From positions 186,001 to 250,000 of the forward strand of contig UQDP01000001.1 of the NCBI GenBank assembly GCA_900539845.1: a DNA stretch of 64,000 bases. Reading direction: 5' to 3'. Shown here in pieces: positions 48,938 to 58,767 of the stretch (its first letter is position 1; every line of letters starts with the position of its first letter). This stretch comes from an uncultured Oscillospiraceae bacterium (GTDB lineage: Bacteria; Bacillota; Clostridia; Oscillospirales; Acutalibacteraceae). The translations under genes and the position numbers were made by a program. The notes below the pieces were generated by a model that had not been told where the DNA came from, searched no databases, and saw nothing but the letters and a program-made list of their open reading frames with translations.

Positions 48938-50467
48938 TTGGAACAGATTGCCGTTAAAATGACAAATATAACCAAAACCTTCGGCAGCGTAGTTGCAAAT
49001 AACAATATCAGCATGGATATCCGCCGCGGGGAGATTCTTTCGCTTTTGGGTGAAAACGGAAGCGGAAAGACTACCCTGATGAATATGCTTTCCGGCATCT
49101 ATTTCCCGGATGAGGGCAGGATCTATGTTGACGGCCGCGAGGTTGCGATACGCTCTCCCAGAGATGCTTATGACTTGGGAATCGGTATGATACACCAGCA
49201 TTTTAAACTGGTGGATGTTTTTACCGCCGCTGAAAACGTTGCTCTCGGACTGGACAAAAAACAGAAATTTGATAAGAAGGCAATTGCAAAGCGTATGACC
49301 GAGATCTGCCGGAAGTACGGCTTTGAAATCGATACTTCCCAAAAGGTCTACACAATGACCGTTTCACAAAAGCAGACGCTGGAAATCGTCAAGGCGCTTT
49401 ACAGGGGGGCGGACATCCTGATTCTTGACGAACCTACTGCCGTTTTAACGCCTCAGGAAACGCAAAAGCTGTTTAATGTAATCAGAAGCATGCGTGATGA
49501 CGGAAAATCCATTGTCATCATTACGCACAAGCTAAACGAGGTGCTTGAAATCTCCGACAGGGTAGCCATACTCCGAAAGGGTGAATATGCCGGAGATATC
49601 AATACGGCTGACGCGACGGAAGAAATACTTACCGAGATGATGGTGGGCAAGAAAGTGGAACTCAACATCAAGAGGGATGACCCCGTAGATCCGCAGAAAC
49701 GTCTCGATGTTAAAAATCTTTCCGTCAGAAACAGTGACGGTGTGCTCGTCCTTAACAATGTTTCCTTTACCGCCAACAGCGGTGAGATCCTCGGAATAGC
49801 AGGTATATCCGGCTGCGGTCAGAAAGAACTTCTTGAGTCGATAGCAGGTCTTCAGAAAACGGTTCAGGGCAGCAGTATCGTTTATACTCCGGCGCAGGGA
49901 GAACCGCAGGAGCTCGTCGGCAAAACGCCCAAAGCAATCCGCAATCTGGGCATCTCTCTTTCGTTTGTGCCTGAGGACAGGCTCGGTATGGGTCTGGTCG
50001 GCTCAATGGGAATGACGGAAAATATGCTTCTGCGCACATTTGACAAAGGCGGACCGATTATATCACAGAAAGAGCCGAGAGCACTGGCTGAAAAAGTCAG
50101 ACAGGATCTTGAGGTGGTCACTCCCGATATCAATACGCCCGTAAGGCGTCTTTCCGGCGGAAACGTGCAGAAAGTTCTTGTGGGCAGGGAGATCTCAGGT
50201 TCTCCCTCGGTTCTTATGACGGCTTATGCCGTACGCGGTCTGGATATCAATACGTCTTACGCCATATACAATATTCTCAATGAGGAAAAGAAAAAAGGAG
50301 CCGCCGTTATCTATGTCGGCGAAGATCTTGACGTGCTGCTTGAGCTTACGGACAGGATCATGGTGCTTTGCGGCGGCAGAGTGAACGGAATTTTTGATAC
50401 AAGAAATGTAACAAAAGATGAAATAGGGCTTATGATGACAAGTCTGAAAGAGGAGGGGGAGAAATAA
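48938..50467 (+). CDS. Nucleoside ABC transporter ATP-binding protein (NupO/YufO type)
   Basis: The 509-residue protein has two ABC domains, as in ribose/nucleoside importers. Domain one: Walker A GENGSGKTT near residue 38, TVSQKQTLEIVKALYRGADI and Walker B LILDEPTAVLTP. Domain two has a degenerate Walker A (GISGCGQKELLESIAG near residue 291) and a normal signature LSGGNVQKVLVGREI. The start is TTG at 48938 with AAGGAG eight bases upstream; the frame opens 23 codons earlier without one. Its stop overlaps the first permease start by one base. Confidence 0.92.
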   Translation: MEQIAVKMTNITKTFGSVVANNNISMDIRRGEILSLLGENGSGKTTLMNMLSGIYFPDEGRIYVDGREVAIRSPRDAYDLGIGMIHQHFKLVDVFTAAENVALGLDKKQKFDKKAIAKRMTEICRKYGFEIDTSQKVYTMTVSQKQTLEIVKALYRGADILILDEPTAVLTPQETQKLFNVIRSMRDDGKSIVIITHKLNEVLEISDRVAILRKGEYAGDINTADATEEILTEMMVGKKVELNIKRDDPVDPQKRLDVKNLSVRNSDGVLVLNNVSFTANSGEILGIAGISGCGQKELLESIAGLQKTVQGSSIVYTPAQGEPQELVGKTPKAIRNLGISLSFVPEDRLGMGLVGSMGMTENMLLRTFDKGGPIISQKEPRALAEKVRQDLEVVTPDINTPVRRLSGGNVQKVLVGREISGSPSVLMTAYAVRGLDINTSYAIYNILNEEKKKGAAVIYVGEDLDVLLELTDRIMVLCGGRVNGIFDTRNVTKDEIGLMMTSLKEEGEK

Positions 50468-51564
50468 TGGCATCGGATACTTCCGTTAAAGAGCCTTTGA
50501 TAAGGCTTTCCAAAAAGGATGATGTTTCCAATCTTAAAGCCTGGTGCTACCGTGGGATCGCCCTTGTTCTGGGGCTTGTTGCCGTGGCTGTGTTCATGAA
50601 AATCGTTATAGACATCAGCCCGATCGAGCTTTATTCCACAATGCTGAAAGGCGCTTTCGGTAATAAAATATATCTTTCCAGTACGATCGTTTATACTACA
50701 AAGCTATTATGCATAGCCGTTGCGCTTGCTCCCGCGTTTAAAATGCGCTTCTGGAATATCGGGGCTGAAGGTCAGCTCCTTGCCGGCGGTCTTGCAACGG
50801 CGATCGTTATGATCTATTGCTCAACCGCGCTTTCTCCTGCGCTGCTCATGGTTGTAATGTTTATCGCAGCTGTCGCCGCAGGCGCGCTCGTCGGTTTCTT
50901 CCCCGCGTTCTTTAAAGCAAAGTTCAACACCAACGAAACGCTTTTTACGCTTATGATGAATTATGTTGTAATCAAGCTCGTTGACTTCTTCTATGATAAA
51001 TGGAAGGGCACGGCGTCTTCCCTCGGCAAAATAAACCGCGCAACGAAAGCCGGTTATCTGCCCGAGATTTTTGACACCAGCTGGGCGCTGAATGCAATCA
51101 TAGTGCTGGTGCTTACGGTGCTGGTCTTCCTTTATCTGAAGAAAACGAAACACGGTTACGAAATCGCTGTTGTCGGAGAATCAATAAATACGGCGAAATA
51201 TGCCGGAATAAATGTTGATAAAGTCGTAATACGCACGATGCTTATGTCCGGCGCGATCTGCGGTGTCTGCGGTTTTCTTACCGTTGCCGGTCAGGATCAT
51301 ACGATCTCCTCAAGCACAACGGGGGGCGGCTACGGCTTTACTGCGATTATCGTGGCATGGCTTGCGAAGTTTAACACCATACAGATGGTGTTTATATCCT
51401 TGTTTATTGTTATGCTTGAACGAGGCACGAATCTTATTGCAAATTCAAACGACGCGTTTGACTCCTCAGCGTCCAAGATCGTTATCGGAATCGTTTTGTT
51501 CTTCGTTATCGGAGCGGAATTCTTTATTAATTACAAACTGAATTTCCGCAAAAAGAACGCATAA
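50467..51564 (+). CDS. Nucleoside ABC transporter permease, first subunit (NupP/YufP type)
   Basis: The 365-residue permease of the BPD_transp_2 family has about nine hydrophobic segments and the block MRFWNIGAEGQLLAGGLATA near residue 98. Other features: NTNETLFTLMMNYVVIKLVD, the helix YEIAVVGESINTAKYAGI near residue 235, and GGYGFTAIIVAWLAKFN. It forms the membrane channel with the next gene. The polar N-terminal 30 residues are cytosolic. Confidence 0.92.
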   Translation: MASDTSVKEPLIRLSKKDDVSNLKAWCYRGIALVLGLVAVAVFMKIVIDISPIELYSTMLKGAFGNKIYLSSTIVYTTKLLCIAVALAPAFKMRFWNIGAEGQLLAGGLATAIVMIYCSTALSPALLMVVMFIAAVAAGALVGFFPAFFKAKFNTNETLFTLMMNYVVIKLVDFFYDKWKGTASSLGKINRATKAGYLPEIFDTSWALNAIIVLVLTVLVFLYLKKTKHGYEIAVVGESINTAKYAGINVDKVVIRTMLMSGAICGVCGFLTVAGQDHTISSSTTGGGYGFTAIIVAWLAKFNTIQMVFISLFIVMLERGTNLIANSNDAFDSSASKIVIGIVLFFVIGAEFFINYKLNFRKKNA

Positions 51565-51574
51565 GGAGGACTAT

Positions 51575-52561
51575 ATGGAAAATTTGATTGTTTGGCTTAC
51601 GAGAACCGTGATTTTCGGCTCTGTAATTATGTACGGTGCGATCGGCGAAACGATTACACAGAAATCGGGAAACCTGAATCTCGGAACACCCGGTGTTATG
51701 TGCATCGGCGCGGCTTTCGGCTTTTCCGGCGCGTATCTGTACCAAACGAATGTTGAAAATCCAAACGCCGTTCTGATCATCCTGATCGGTCTGGCATGTG
51801 CGTTCTTTTCATCGTTCCTTGCCGGCGCTCTTTTCAGTCTGCTTACCACAACGCTTCGTGTTAACCAGAATATAACCGGGCTGACGCTCACGATCTTCGG
51901 AGTCGGTCTTGCGAAGTTCTTCGGCACGTTCGTTATTCCGGAAGGCTCGACCTCAACGAAGGCGGATTTTGCCAATGAGGTGTTTTCATATAAGATTTTC
52001 GGATTCCTGAATCATGGATTCGGGCAGGTATTTTTCTCCTATGGCTTTATGATGTATCTTGTTATCATCATCGCTGTCGGCGCAACGCTGTTCCTGAATA
52101 AAACAAGAACGGGACTCAATCTGCGCGCAGTAGGAGAATCTCCGGCAACTGCGGACGCGGCCGGTATAAATGTAACGAAATACAAATATCTTGCCACCTG
52201 CATCGGCTGCGGTATAACCGGTCTCGGCGGCGTGTATTATGTGCTGGATTACAATTACGGCACTTGGGCAACCGCCGCAGGAGACGCTATCGAGGCTCTT
52301 GCATGGCTTTCCGTGGCGCTCGTTATATTTGCTACATGGAAGCCGATCAACCTCATTTGGGGCTCATATATCTTCGGTTTCTGCTACTGGGCATACAATT
52401 ATATTCCGAGTGTATTCGGCTGGAATATCAATTCATTCATTGCCCAGATGCTGCCTTATATCGTAACGATCATTGTGCTCGTGATAGGTTCTATGAGAAA
52501 GAAAAAAGAAAATCAGGGACCGGCGTCGCTCGGACTTTCTTATTTCAGGGAGGAAAGATAG
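51575..52561 (+). CDS. Nucleoside ABC transporter permease, second subunit (NupQ/YufQ type)
   Basis: The 328-residue permease is the paired partner: GETITQKSGNLNLGTPGVMCIGAAFGF near residue 25, NQNITGLTLTIFGVGLAKFFG, and the coupling region GLNLRAVGESPATADAAGIN near residue 190. It has about nine hydrophobic segments and a polar Lys/Glu tail. AAGGAGG precedes the ATG at 11 bases from the previous gene. It ends four bases before hpt. Confidence 0.92.
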   Translation: MENLIVWLTRTVIFGSVIMYGAIGETITQKSGNLNLGTPGVMCIGAAFGFSGAYLYQTNVENPNAVLIILIGLACAFFSSFLAGALFSLLTTTLRVNQNITGLTLTIFGVGLAKFFGTFVIPEGSTSTKADFANEVFSYKIFGFLNHGFGQVFFSYGFMMYLVIIIAVGATLFLNKTRTGLNLRAVGESPATADAAGINVTKYKYLATCIGCGITGLGGVYYVLDYNYGTWATAAGDAIEALAWLSVALVIFATWKPINLIWGSYIFGFCYWAYNYIPSVFGWNINSFIAQMLPYIVTIIVLVIGSMRKKKENQGPASLGLSYFREER

Positions 52562-52564
52562 TTT

Positions 52565-53104
52565 ATGCTTAAGGATATTGAAAGAGTGCTTGTGACCGAG
52601 GATGAGCTCAGGGAGATCAATGAAAGGCTCGGCAAAAGAATAACGGAGGATTTCAAGGGCAAAAATCTGCTGGTGCTCGGTATTCTGAAGGGCTGCGTGT
52701 TCTTTATGACGGATCTCGTCCGCCGTATCGAGCTTCCAATGAGCATTGATTTTATGTCTGTTTCGTCCTACGGCTCGGGAACCGAGTCAACGGGGCGTGT
52801 TAAGATCACGAAAGATATTGATATAGATTTGAACGGTTATGACATTCTTATTGTTGAGGATATTCTGGACAGCGGCAGAACACTGAAATATGTCTCCGAT
52901 ATTCTCAGAACACGAGGCGCAAACTCGATCAGTATAGTGACGCTGCTTGATAAGCCGGAGAGAAGAGTTGCGCCCATAGCTCCCGACTATGTCGGCTGCA
53001 GTGTCCCAGATGAATTTGTGGTCGGCTATGGACTTGATTATGACCAGAAGTACAGAAATCTTCCGTATATAGGCGCTCTCAAAAGAAGCGTATATGAAAA
53101 ATAA
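52565..53104 (+). CDS. hpt: Hypoxanthine phosphoribosyltransferase
   Basis: The 179-residue enzyme converts hypoxanthine or guanine with PRPP to IMP or GMP. Motifs: [18 protein letters not shown], the flexible loop [16 protein letters not shown] near residue 65, the PRPP loop [16 protein letters not shown] near residue 95, and the base-binding [20 protein letters not shown]. It follows the nucleoside permease genes directly, so imported purine bases or nucleosides can be salvaged. GGGAGGA precedes the ATG. A terminator closes the operon. Confidence 0.95.
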   Translation: MLKDIERVLVTEDELREINERLGKRITEDFKGKNLLVLGILKGCVFFMTDLVRRIELPMSIDFMSVSSYGSGTESTGRVKITKDIDIDLNGYDILIVEDILDSGRTLKYVSDILRTRGANSISIVTLLDKPERRVAPIAPDYVGCSVPDEFVVGYGLDYDQKYRNLPYIGALKRSVYEK

Positions 53105-53140
53105 ACTGCTATGTTGTTGCAGTTTTGTAAATCTTAATTC

Positions 53141-53192
53141 AAAACCGCGTTGTTTTTATGTGCTGAATGTAAAAACACGCGGTTTATTTTTT
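53141..53192 (+). terminator. Terminator of the purine salvage operon
   Basis: AAACCGCGTTGTTTTTA pairs with TAAAAACA-CGCGGTTT (one bulge), followed by ATTTTTT. A small AACTGC/GCAGTT hairpin precedes it. No gene lies between here and 53363; TATAAT at 53300-53305 is the likely -10 of the next operon. Confidence 0.8.
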
Positions 53193-53362
53193 AATGCTTC
53201 TTATCATTTTGTTAATTATTTATAGGAATTTATGCCCGAATTTGTAATATTTCTTTAAAAATAATATAAAAAGTTATTTATTTTGTAATGGTTTAATGAT
53301 ATAATATTACAAATATAATGGCTTATTAGGCGGTTTGCGCAGTTCTAAAGGGGGGCTTATGC

Positions 53363-54673
53363 TTGAAATGGGTAAAGATTGTTTCAGCGGTTTTGCTGCT
53401 TTGCATTGTTTTGAGCGGCTGCTCTTTCAGGTTTGCCTCATCGGTGGACGAGCTGATCTCACCTGTGTCGCCGCAGGGCGATGACGCCGCTGTGCAGAAC
53501 GCATTGATCTCCTATGCCGGCGGCGGTTATACACTAAAGACTCCGTCTGCAGGCGAATTCAGAACGGCATACAGCTTTTACGATACGGACGGGGATTCGC
53601 AGGAAGAGGCGGTCGTGTTTTATGAGCCGCAGCAGTCTCCCGGAAAAATAAGTATAGCCGTTATAGATAAATCGGGGGATAACTGGTCTGTTGTATACAG
53701 TCTCCAAAACGATTATTCCGATGTTTATTCTCTTGATTTTTCAGACCTCAACGGGGACGGAAATAAAGAATTCATCGTTATGTGGGATGTTATAAGCAAT
53801 TCAACAAACCATATTCTTTCGGTGTATTCCCAGAATTTTGAAGAAGGGTATGCGCTCGAGACGCTCGGTTCGGATATAACGGTAAACAGCTGCCTGCCGG
53901 TCGATATGGATCTGGACTCAACTGATGAATTACTCGTCTTTACGATCGAAACAGGGGACAGTGTTTCCGCGTCAGCCACTCTGTATGAATACAGTAAGGA
54001 CGGCAGGGAGACCCTTGGCAGAACAAGGCTGGACGGTCATATAAGCTATTACGATAAAATAAGAGCACAGGAGACGGACGGGCGCGTATATATTTATGCC
54101 GACGCTGTTAAATCCGACGGAACACAGATGCTCACCGAAGTGATTTACTGGTCCGATTACTACAATACGATCATCTCACCGTTTTTCAGCTATTCAACAG
54201 GCGTGACGAGTTCCACAACAAGGGAGTCCATGCTCAATTGCATGGATGTCGATTCAGACGGTGTGATCGAAATTCCCATCGATGCCGAAGTGGCGGATCT
54301 GCCGTCCGACGTGTATGCTGTTGAATGGACTAAATATGACAGCTCAGTGCTGAAATCAGCTTGCTACTCGCTTGCTGTTCGCAAAGATGAATATCAGATC
54401 ATCATTCCCGATGATTATATCAACGATATAAAGATATCCTATTCAGCCGAAGATTCCTGCCTGACGGTGACGGATAAAAGCGATGAAGTTTTGTTTTCTG
54501 TTTCCTGCGTTTTGAAAGCGCATTATGAGGAAAACTCCGCGCTCTATTCGGATTACTCGATCATAGCGGACAGTTCGGGATATCTCTATTTGGCACAAAC
54601 GGGGGAAAACGGTGAAGCGGACTTTTCCGTTGAAGCCCTTAAAACTATGATTAGAACAAATGAAGGAGAATAA
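53363..54673 (+). CDS. Lipoprotein with repeated Asp-rich FG-GAP-like segments
   Basis: The 436-residue protein has a lipoprotein signal peptide with lipobox LSGC (Cys20). The outer domain holds Asp/Gly-rich repeats like calcium-binding VCBS/FG-GAP loops: YDTDGDSQEEAVVF near residue 73, DLNGDGNKEFIVMW near residue 129, DMDLDSTDELLVF near residue 188 and DVDSDGVIEIPID near residue 291. No enzyme motif is seen. It starts at TTG behind AAGGGGGG. The response regulator follows after four bases, so it is probably the surface or accessory part of a signalling operon. The family is not named. Confidence 0.8.
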   Translation: MKWVKIVSAVLLLCIVLSGCSFRFASSVDELISPVSPQGDDAAVQNALISYAGGGYTLKTPSAGEFRTAYSFYDTDGDSQEEAVVFYEPQQSPGKISIAVIDKSGDNWSVVYSLQNDYSDVYSLDFSDLNGDGNKEFIVMWDVISNSTNHILSVYSQNFEEGYALETLGSDITVNSCLPVDMDLDSTDELLVFTIETGDSVSASATLYEYSKDGRETLGRTRLDGHISYYDKIRAQETDGRVYIYADAVKSDGTQMLTEVIYWSDYYNTIISPFFSYSTGVTSSTTRESMLNCMDVDSDGVIEIPIDAEVADLPSDVYAVEWTKYDSSVLKSACYSLAVRKDEYQIIIPDDYINDIKISYSAEDSCLTVTDKSDEVLFSVSCVLKAHYEENSALYSDYSIIADSSGYLYLAQTGENGEADFSVEALKTMIRTNEGE

Positions 54674-54676
54674 TCT

Positions 54677-55390
54677 ATGAAAAAAGTACTTGTTGCGGAA
54701 GACGAGGAATCCATTCGCGAATTTATCGTTATAAACCTTACAAGAAGCGGGTACGAGGTGGAGCAGGCGGAAAACGGCGCCGTTGCGCTTGACCTGTTTT
54801 CAAAAGACGAGAGCTCTTTCGATGTGGCAATTCTGGATATTATGATGCCGGAGATAGACGGGCTTACTGTTTGCAAGGAGCTTCGCAAAAGGTCGTCTGA
54901 TCTCGGTATAATCATGCTTTCTGCAAAAACGCAGGAAATGGATAAGGTCACAGGGTTGCTTGTGGGCGCTGACGATTATGTTACCAAGCCGTTCTCACCC
55001 AGCGAGCTTATGGCAAGGGTTGACGCTGTGTATCGTCGGGTAGAGATGACCAGAGGCTTCAGAAAAGCGGATTCCGCTCTTGATGTGATCGTGCTGGATG
55101 AATTTGAACTTAATCTCAGAAACCGCACGCTGTCCAAGGCGGGAAAGCTGATAGAACTTACGCAGGTGGAATTTCAGATCATAGAGTATTTCTTCAGAAA
55201 TCCGAATGCAGCTCTCAGCAGAACCGATATTTTAAAACAGGTTTGGGGCAGCAATTATTTCGGTGATGAAAAGATCGTTGACGTAAATATACGCCGGCTA
55301 AGGATGAAGATAGAGGATAACCCGTCCGCCCCTGCAAGGCTTGTAACCATATGGGGACTGGGCTATAAATGGATAACAGATAAAAAATAA
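54677..55390 (+). CDS. OmpR/PhoB-family response regulator
   Basis: The 237-residue protein has a receiver domain with acidic pocket AEDEES, phosphoacceptor Asp54 in VAILDIMMPEIDG and the conserved Lys in DDYVTKPFSP. A winged-helix DNA-binding domain follows (ELTQVEFQIIEYFFRNPNAALSR, then DVNIRRLRMKIED and VTIWGLGYKW). It is phosphorylated by the kinase encoded 20 bases downstream. AAGGAG precedes the ATG. Confidence 0.95.
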   Translation: MKKVLVAEDEESIREFIVINLTRSGYEVEQAENGAVALDLFSKDESSFDVAILDIMMPEIDGLTVCKELRKRSSDLGIIMLSAKTQEMDKVTGLLVGADDYVTKPFSPSELMARVDAVYRRVEMTRGFRKADSALDVIVLDEFELNLRNRTLSKAGKLIELTQVEFQIIEYFFRNPNAALSRTDILKQVWGSNYFGDEKIVDVNIRRLRMKIEDNPSAPARLVTIWGLGYKWITDKK

Positions 55391-55410
55391 ACCTAACGGA
55401 AGCGTTATAA

Positions 55411-56958
55411 ATGAAAGAAAAGTTTGCTCGAAAATTTCATATGCATAAAATTGACGGGCTAACCAGACGATGGCTTATCAATATTGTTTTTGTTGTTGTG
55501 ATCCTGCTTGTGGCTGCATTTGTTGCGGCAAGTGTTTTTGTAAAGAATTATTACTACAATTCTGTTGAGAATATTCTCGAATCCGGCGCGTCTGCAAACG
55601 CGGTCGAGTATTTTTCCTCAAATCTTGATTCCGGAACTTCTCTTGAATCTTCTGCTTCGGGTTTTATAGACAGCTATGCTTATAAAGAGAACACCACTGT
55701 TTGGGTGATCAACAACGAAGGCGATGTGATTGCGTCATCAAACGGCTTTTCGGTCGAGAATTCCGATATGCCGGATTTCACGGAGGCAATGTCGGGCAGT
55801 TCGGGCACGGGAAAATACATAGGAAAGGTGTTCGACGGCGGAGATAAGATCATGGCGCTGTCCCGCGTTATCCAAAATTCCCGCGGCGTTAATGTTGGCG
55901 CTGTCAGAGTTATGACTTCGATAGGCGAGGTGGATACGCAGATCAGCGCGATCATCATTCTGTTGTTTTTTATCATGCTGTTTATATTCGCTATCATTCT
56001 GCTCTCCAACCTGTTCTTCATCAGATCTATCATCATTCCGATCAGGGAGATCACAGAGACCACGAAAAGGATAGCTGGCGGAAATCTTGATTCGAGAATT
56101 GAAAAAAAGTATGACGACGAAATAGGAAACCTTTGCGATTCAATTAATTCGATGGCTTCCGAGATAGCAACCGCGGATAAAATGAAGAATGATTTTATCT
56201 CAACGATATCGCATGAACTGCGTACTCCGCTTACGTCAATAAAGGGATGGGCGGAAACACTGTTTTACAGCAAGGAAATCCAGCAGGACGAGCTGACCGT
56301 GAAAGGTCTGCAGGTGATCGTCAAAGAATCGGGCAGGCTTGAGGGCTTTGTTGAGGAGCTGCTTGATTTCAGCCGCCTGCAAAGCGGAAGAATGATCTTA
56401 CGGCTTGTGAGAACAGATATTTTTGCAGAGCTTGACGAGACTGTGTTCACTTTCTGCGAAAGGGCAATGCGCGAGGGGATAGAGGTAAGATACAGTATTC
56501 CCGAACTTCCCGCCCCTGCCAACGCAGATCCCAACAGACTCAAGCAGGTGTTTATGAATATTCTTGATAACGCGCTGAAATATTCAAGAGCGCCGAGCAA
56601 AATCTTTGTTAAGGCAGAGTTTTCAAAGCTTGACGGTGCCGACGCTGTTAAGATTTCGATAGCGGATCAGGGCTGCGGCATATCCAAGGAAGATCTGCCG
56701 CATGTATTTGATAAATTTTATAAGGCAAATGTTTCGGTTAAAGGCTCTGGTATAGGCCTTGCCGTTACAAATGAAATCGTTCATTTACACAAGGGTAAGT
56801 TGGAGATAGACAGCGAAGAGGGGAGAGGTACCCTTGTCACAATATATCTTCCGGTTGACAGTGTGCCGTCAAAGCAGGAGATCGATTTGGCTTCTGCCGG
56901 GCAGCAGCAGGTGACGGACGAAGATATAACATTGAAAGGTGATAAAAGCCATGAGTAA
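55411..56958 (+). CDS. Membrane sensor histidine kinase
   Basis: The 515-residue kinase has transmembrane segments at about 27-50 and 169-193 with an extracytoplasmic sensor between them. A HAMP domain follows (IPIREITETTKRIAGGNLDSRI), then the HisKA box ISHELRTPLTSIKGWAET with the phosphoacceptor His268. The ATP domain has NILDNALKYSRAP, DQGCGISKEDLPHVFDKFYKA and GSGIGLAVTNEIVHLH. It phosphorylates the adjacent regulator. The C-terminal tail past the ATPase is polar and short. The signal is unknown; the operon lipoprotein may take part. It overlaps the DUF1385 gene by eight bases. Confidence 0.95.
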   Translation: MKEKFARKFHMHKIDGLTRRWLINIVFVVVILLVAAFVAASVFVKNYYYNSVENILESGASANAVEYFSSNLDSGTSLESSASGFIDSYAYKENTTVWVINNEGDVIASSNGFSVENSDMPDFTEAMSGSSGTGKYIGKVFDGGDKIMALSRVIQNSRGVNVGAVRVMTSIGEVDTQISAIIILLFFIMLFIFAIILLSNLFFIRSIIIPIREITETTKRIAGGNLDSRIEKKYDDEIGNLCDSINSMASEIATADKMKNDFISTISHELRTPLTSIKGWAETLFYSKEIQQDELTVKGLQVIVKESGRLEGFVEELLDFSRLQSGRMILRLVRTDIFAELDETVFTFCERAMREGIEVRYSIPELPAPANADPNRLKQVFMNILDNALKYSRAPSKIFVKAEFSKLDGADAVKISIADQGCGISKEDLPHVFDKFYKANVSVKGSGIGLAVTNEIVHLHKGKLEIDSEEGRGTLVTIYLPVDSVPSKQEIDLASAGQQQVTDEDITLKGDKSHE

Positions 56959-57919
56959 AAAAACGCATAAGACTTCAGTAGGCGGTCAGGCGCTTATTGA
57001 AGGCGTTATGATGCAGGGACCGCGCGGTATGGCAACAGCCGTCAGAAAGCCGGACGGCGAAATACAGACCGAGTATCATACAGTCAAACATTTAAGGGAT
57101 AAGAGCAGATTTTTCGATCTGCCAATCGTCAGAGGAATAGTCGGTTTTGCCGAATCTATGATTATGGGCTATAAAACGCTTATGTATTCTGCCGAAGTTT
57201 CGGGCATGGAGGATATCGAGGAGCAGGATATGAGCAAATTTGAACGCTGGTTGAACGATAAATTCGGCGAAAAGCTCATAAGTGCCGTAACCATGATAGG
57301 CTCGGTGCTGGGAGTGGCGCTTGCGTTTTTGCTTTTCTTTTATTTCCCTGTGCTCGTGTTCAATAAGGCAAACGAATGGGCAAACGGTGCAATAACGGAT
57401 TATCAGGGCCTTATTGAAGGCGTGATGAAGATCCTTATTTTTGTGATCTATATAGCCGCCGTCAGCCGGATGAAAGATATAAAAAGAATGTTCATGTACC
57501 ACGGCGCGGAGCACAAATCCATAGCCTGTTATGAAGCGGGACTGGATCTGACGGTTGAAAACGCAAAAAAATGTACGCGGTTTCACCCCAGATGCGGAAC
57601 ATCGTTTATTTTTGTGGTCTTAATCTTCAGTATTGTTTTTTACACTGTTATAGCTAAGATATTTCCTGAAATAGCGGCTGTAAGAGTGTTGTGGCTGATT
57701 CTCAAGCTTGCGTTTCTGCCGATCATCATGGGAATCTGCTATGAATTCATAAGATATGCCGGCAGGCACGACAATCTGTTCGTGAAAATCGTTTCCGCGC
57801 CGGGCTTATGGATGCAAAGGCTTACCACAAATGAGCCGGACGATGATATCCTTGAGGTGGGCATCGCGGCAATCAAAGCCGTTATTACGGATAATCCCGA
57901 GGATGATGAGATAAAGTGA
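56951..57919 (+). CDS. DUF1385 membrane protein
   Basis: The 322-residue protein has the family opening VGGQALIEGVMMQGPRG, then about five hydrophobic segments. YHGAEHKSIACYEAGLDLTV near residue 182 and HPRCGTSFIFVVLIFSI near residue 214 are the most conserved blocks, with His and Cys residues that could bind metal. Function is unknown; in Firmicutes it is found next to prmC and prfA. The ATG at 56951 has GGTGAT six bases upstream and overlaps the kinase end. It overlaps prmC by four bases. Confidence 0.85.
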   Translation: MSKKTHKTSVGGQALIEGVMMQGPRGMATAVRKPDGEIQTEYHTVKHLRDKSRFFDLPIVRGIVGFAESMIMGYKTLMYSAEVSGMEDIEEQDMSKFERWLNDKFGEKLISAVTMIGSVLGVALAFLLFFYFPVLVFNKANEWANGAITDYQGLIEGVMKILIFVIYIAAVSRMKDIKRMFMYHGAEHKSIACYEAGLDLTVENAKKCTRFHPRCGTSFIFVVLIFSIVFYTVIAKIFPEIAAVRVLWLILKLAFLPIIMGICYEFIRYAGRHDNLFVKIVSAPGLWMQRLTTNEPDDDILEVGIAAIKAVITDNPEDDEIK

Positions 57920-58752
57920 ATTTGAAAGAAGCTTATAATTACTGTGTTTATTTTCTCAGCGCAAACGGTGTTGACGAGGCGGAATTCAAGGCGCTGTGCC
58001 TTGTGTGCCATCTTGCCGGTATTCAAAACAGTCAGTATGAGCAGCATAAACAGGATACTGTGATGATGAAGCCTCTTGCGGATGCTCTGTGGAGACTCAA
58101 AAGCGGCGAACCGCTGCAATACATTTTAGGCAAGTGGGATTTTTATGAATCCGAGTTTTTCGTAGGGAAAGGCGTTCTGATACCGCGCCCGGAGACGGAG
58201 GAACTGACCGCGCTTGCCGTAAAAAAAGCACGGCAGCTTGCTTCTCCCGTTATATATGATCTGTGTTCGGGAAGCGGCTGCATAGGCATAAGCATTGCAA
58301 AGGCGGTTCCCGGTTCGGATGTCTTTTGCATAGAAAAAAGCAGAGCGGCTATGGAATACCTAGTAAAAAACGCAAAAGATATTCCTAACGCTCACCCTGT
58401 TTTGGGCGATGTTTTCAATGCCGATTCTTTAAAAAATACAGCGGAAAACAGTATGGATATGATCGTTTCAAATCCGCCGTATATCCGATCGGGTGAAATA
58501 CCTTTGCTTCAGACGGAAGTGTCGTTTGAGCCTAAAGAGGCGCTGGACGGCGGCGAGAGCGGTCTTGACTTTTACGTTTGTATAGCCGAAGAATGGAAAC
58601 GGTTTTTGAAGCCCGGCGGACTTCTGCTTCTCGAAATCGGCGAGGATCAGGCGGAGGATATTTCCGTTCTCCTGCAACACAATGATTACAGTAATATATG
58701 TATTCTGAATGATATTTACGGCAATCCCAGAATTGCCTGTGCCGAAAAATAA
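57916..58752 (+). CDS. prmC: Release factor glutamine N5-methyltransferase
   Basis: The 278-residue enzyme methylates the GGQ glutamine of release factors. Motifs: GEPLQYILGKWDFYESEFFV near residue 56, IPRPETEELT, DLCSGSGCIGISIAK (SAM motif I) near residue 115, and VSNPPYIRSGEI near residue 188 (the NPPY active site). The start is GTG, overlapping the DUF1385 stop as GTGA. The N-terminal helical domain that recognises the factor is present. No prfA is beside it in this window. Confidence 0.94.
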   Translation: MNLKEAYNYCVYFLSANGVDEAEFKALCLVCHLAGIQNSQYEQHKQDTVMMKPLADALWRLKSGEPLQYILGKWDFYESEFFVGKGVLIPRPETEELTALAVKKARQLASPVIYDLCSGSGCIGISIAKAVPGSDVFCIEKSRAAMEYLVKNAKDIPNAHPVLGDVFNADSLKNTAENSMDMIVSNPPYIRSGEIPLLQTEVSFEPKEALDGGESGLDFYVCIAEEWKRFLKPGGLLLLEIGEDQAEDISVLLQHNDYSNICILNDIYGNPRIACAEK

Positions 58753-58767
58753 GTTAAGGGTGTTATT

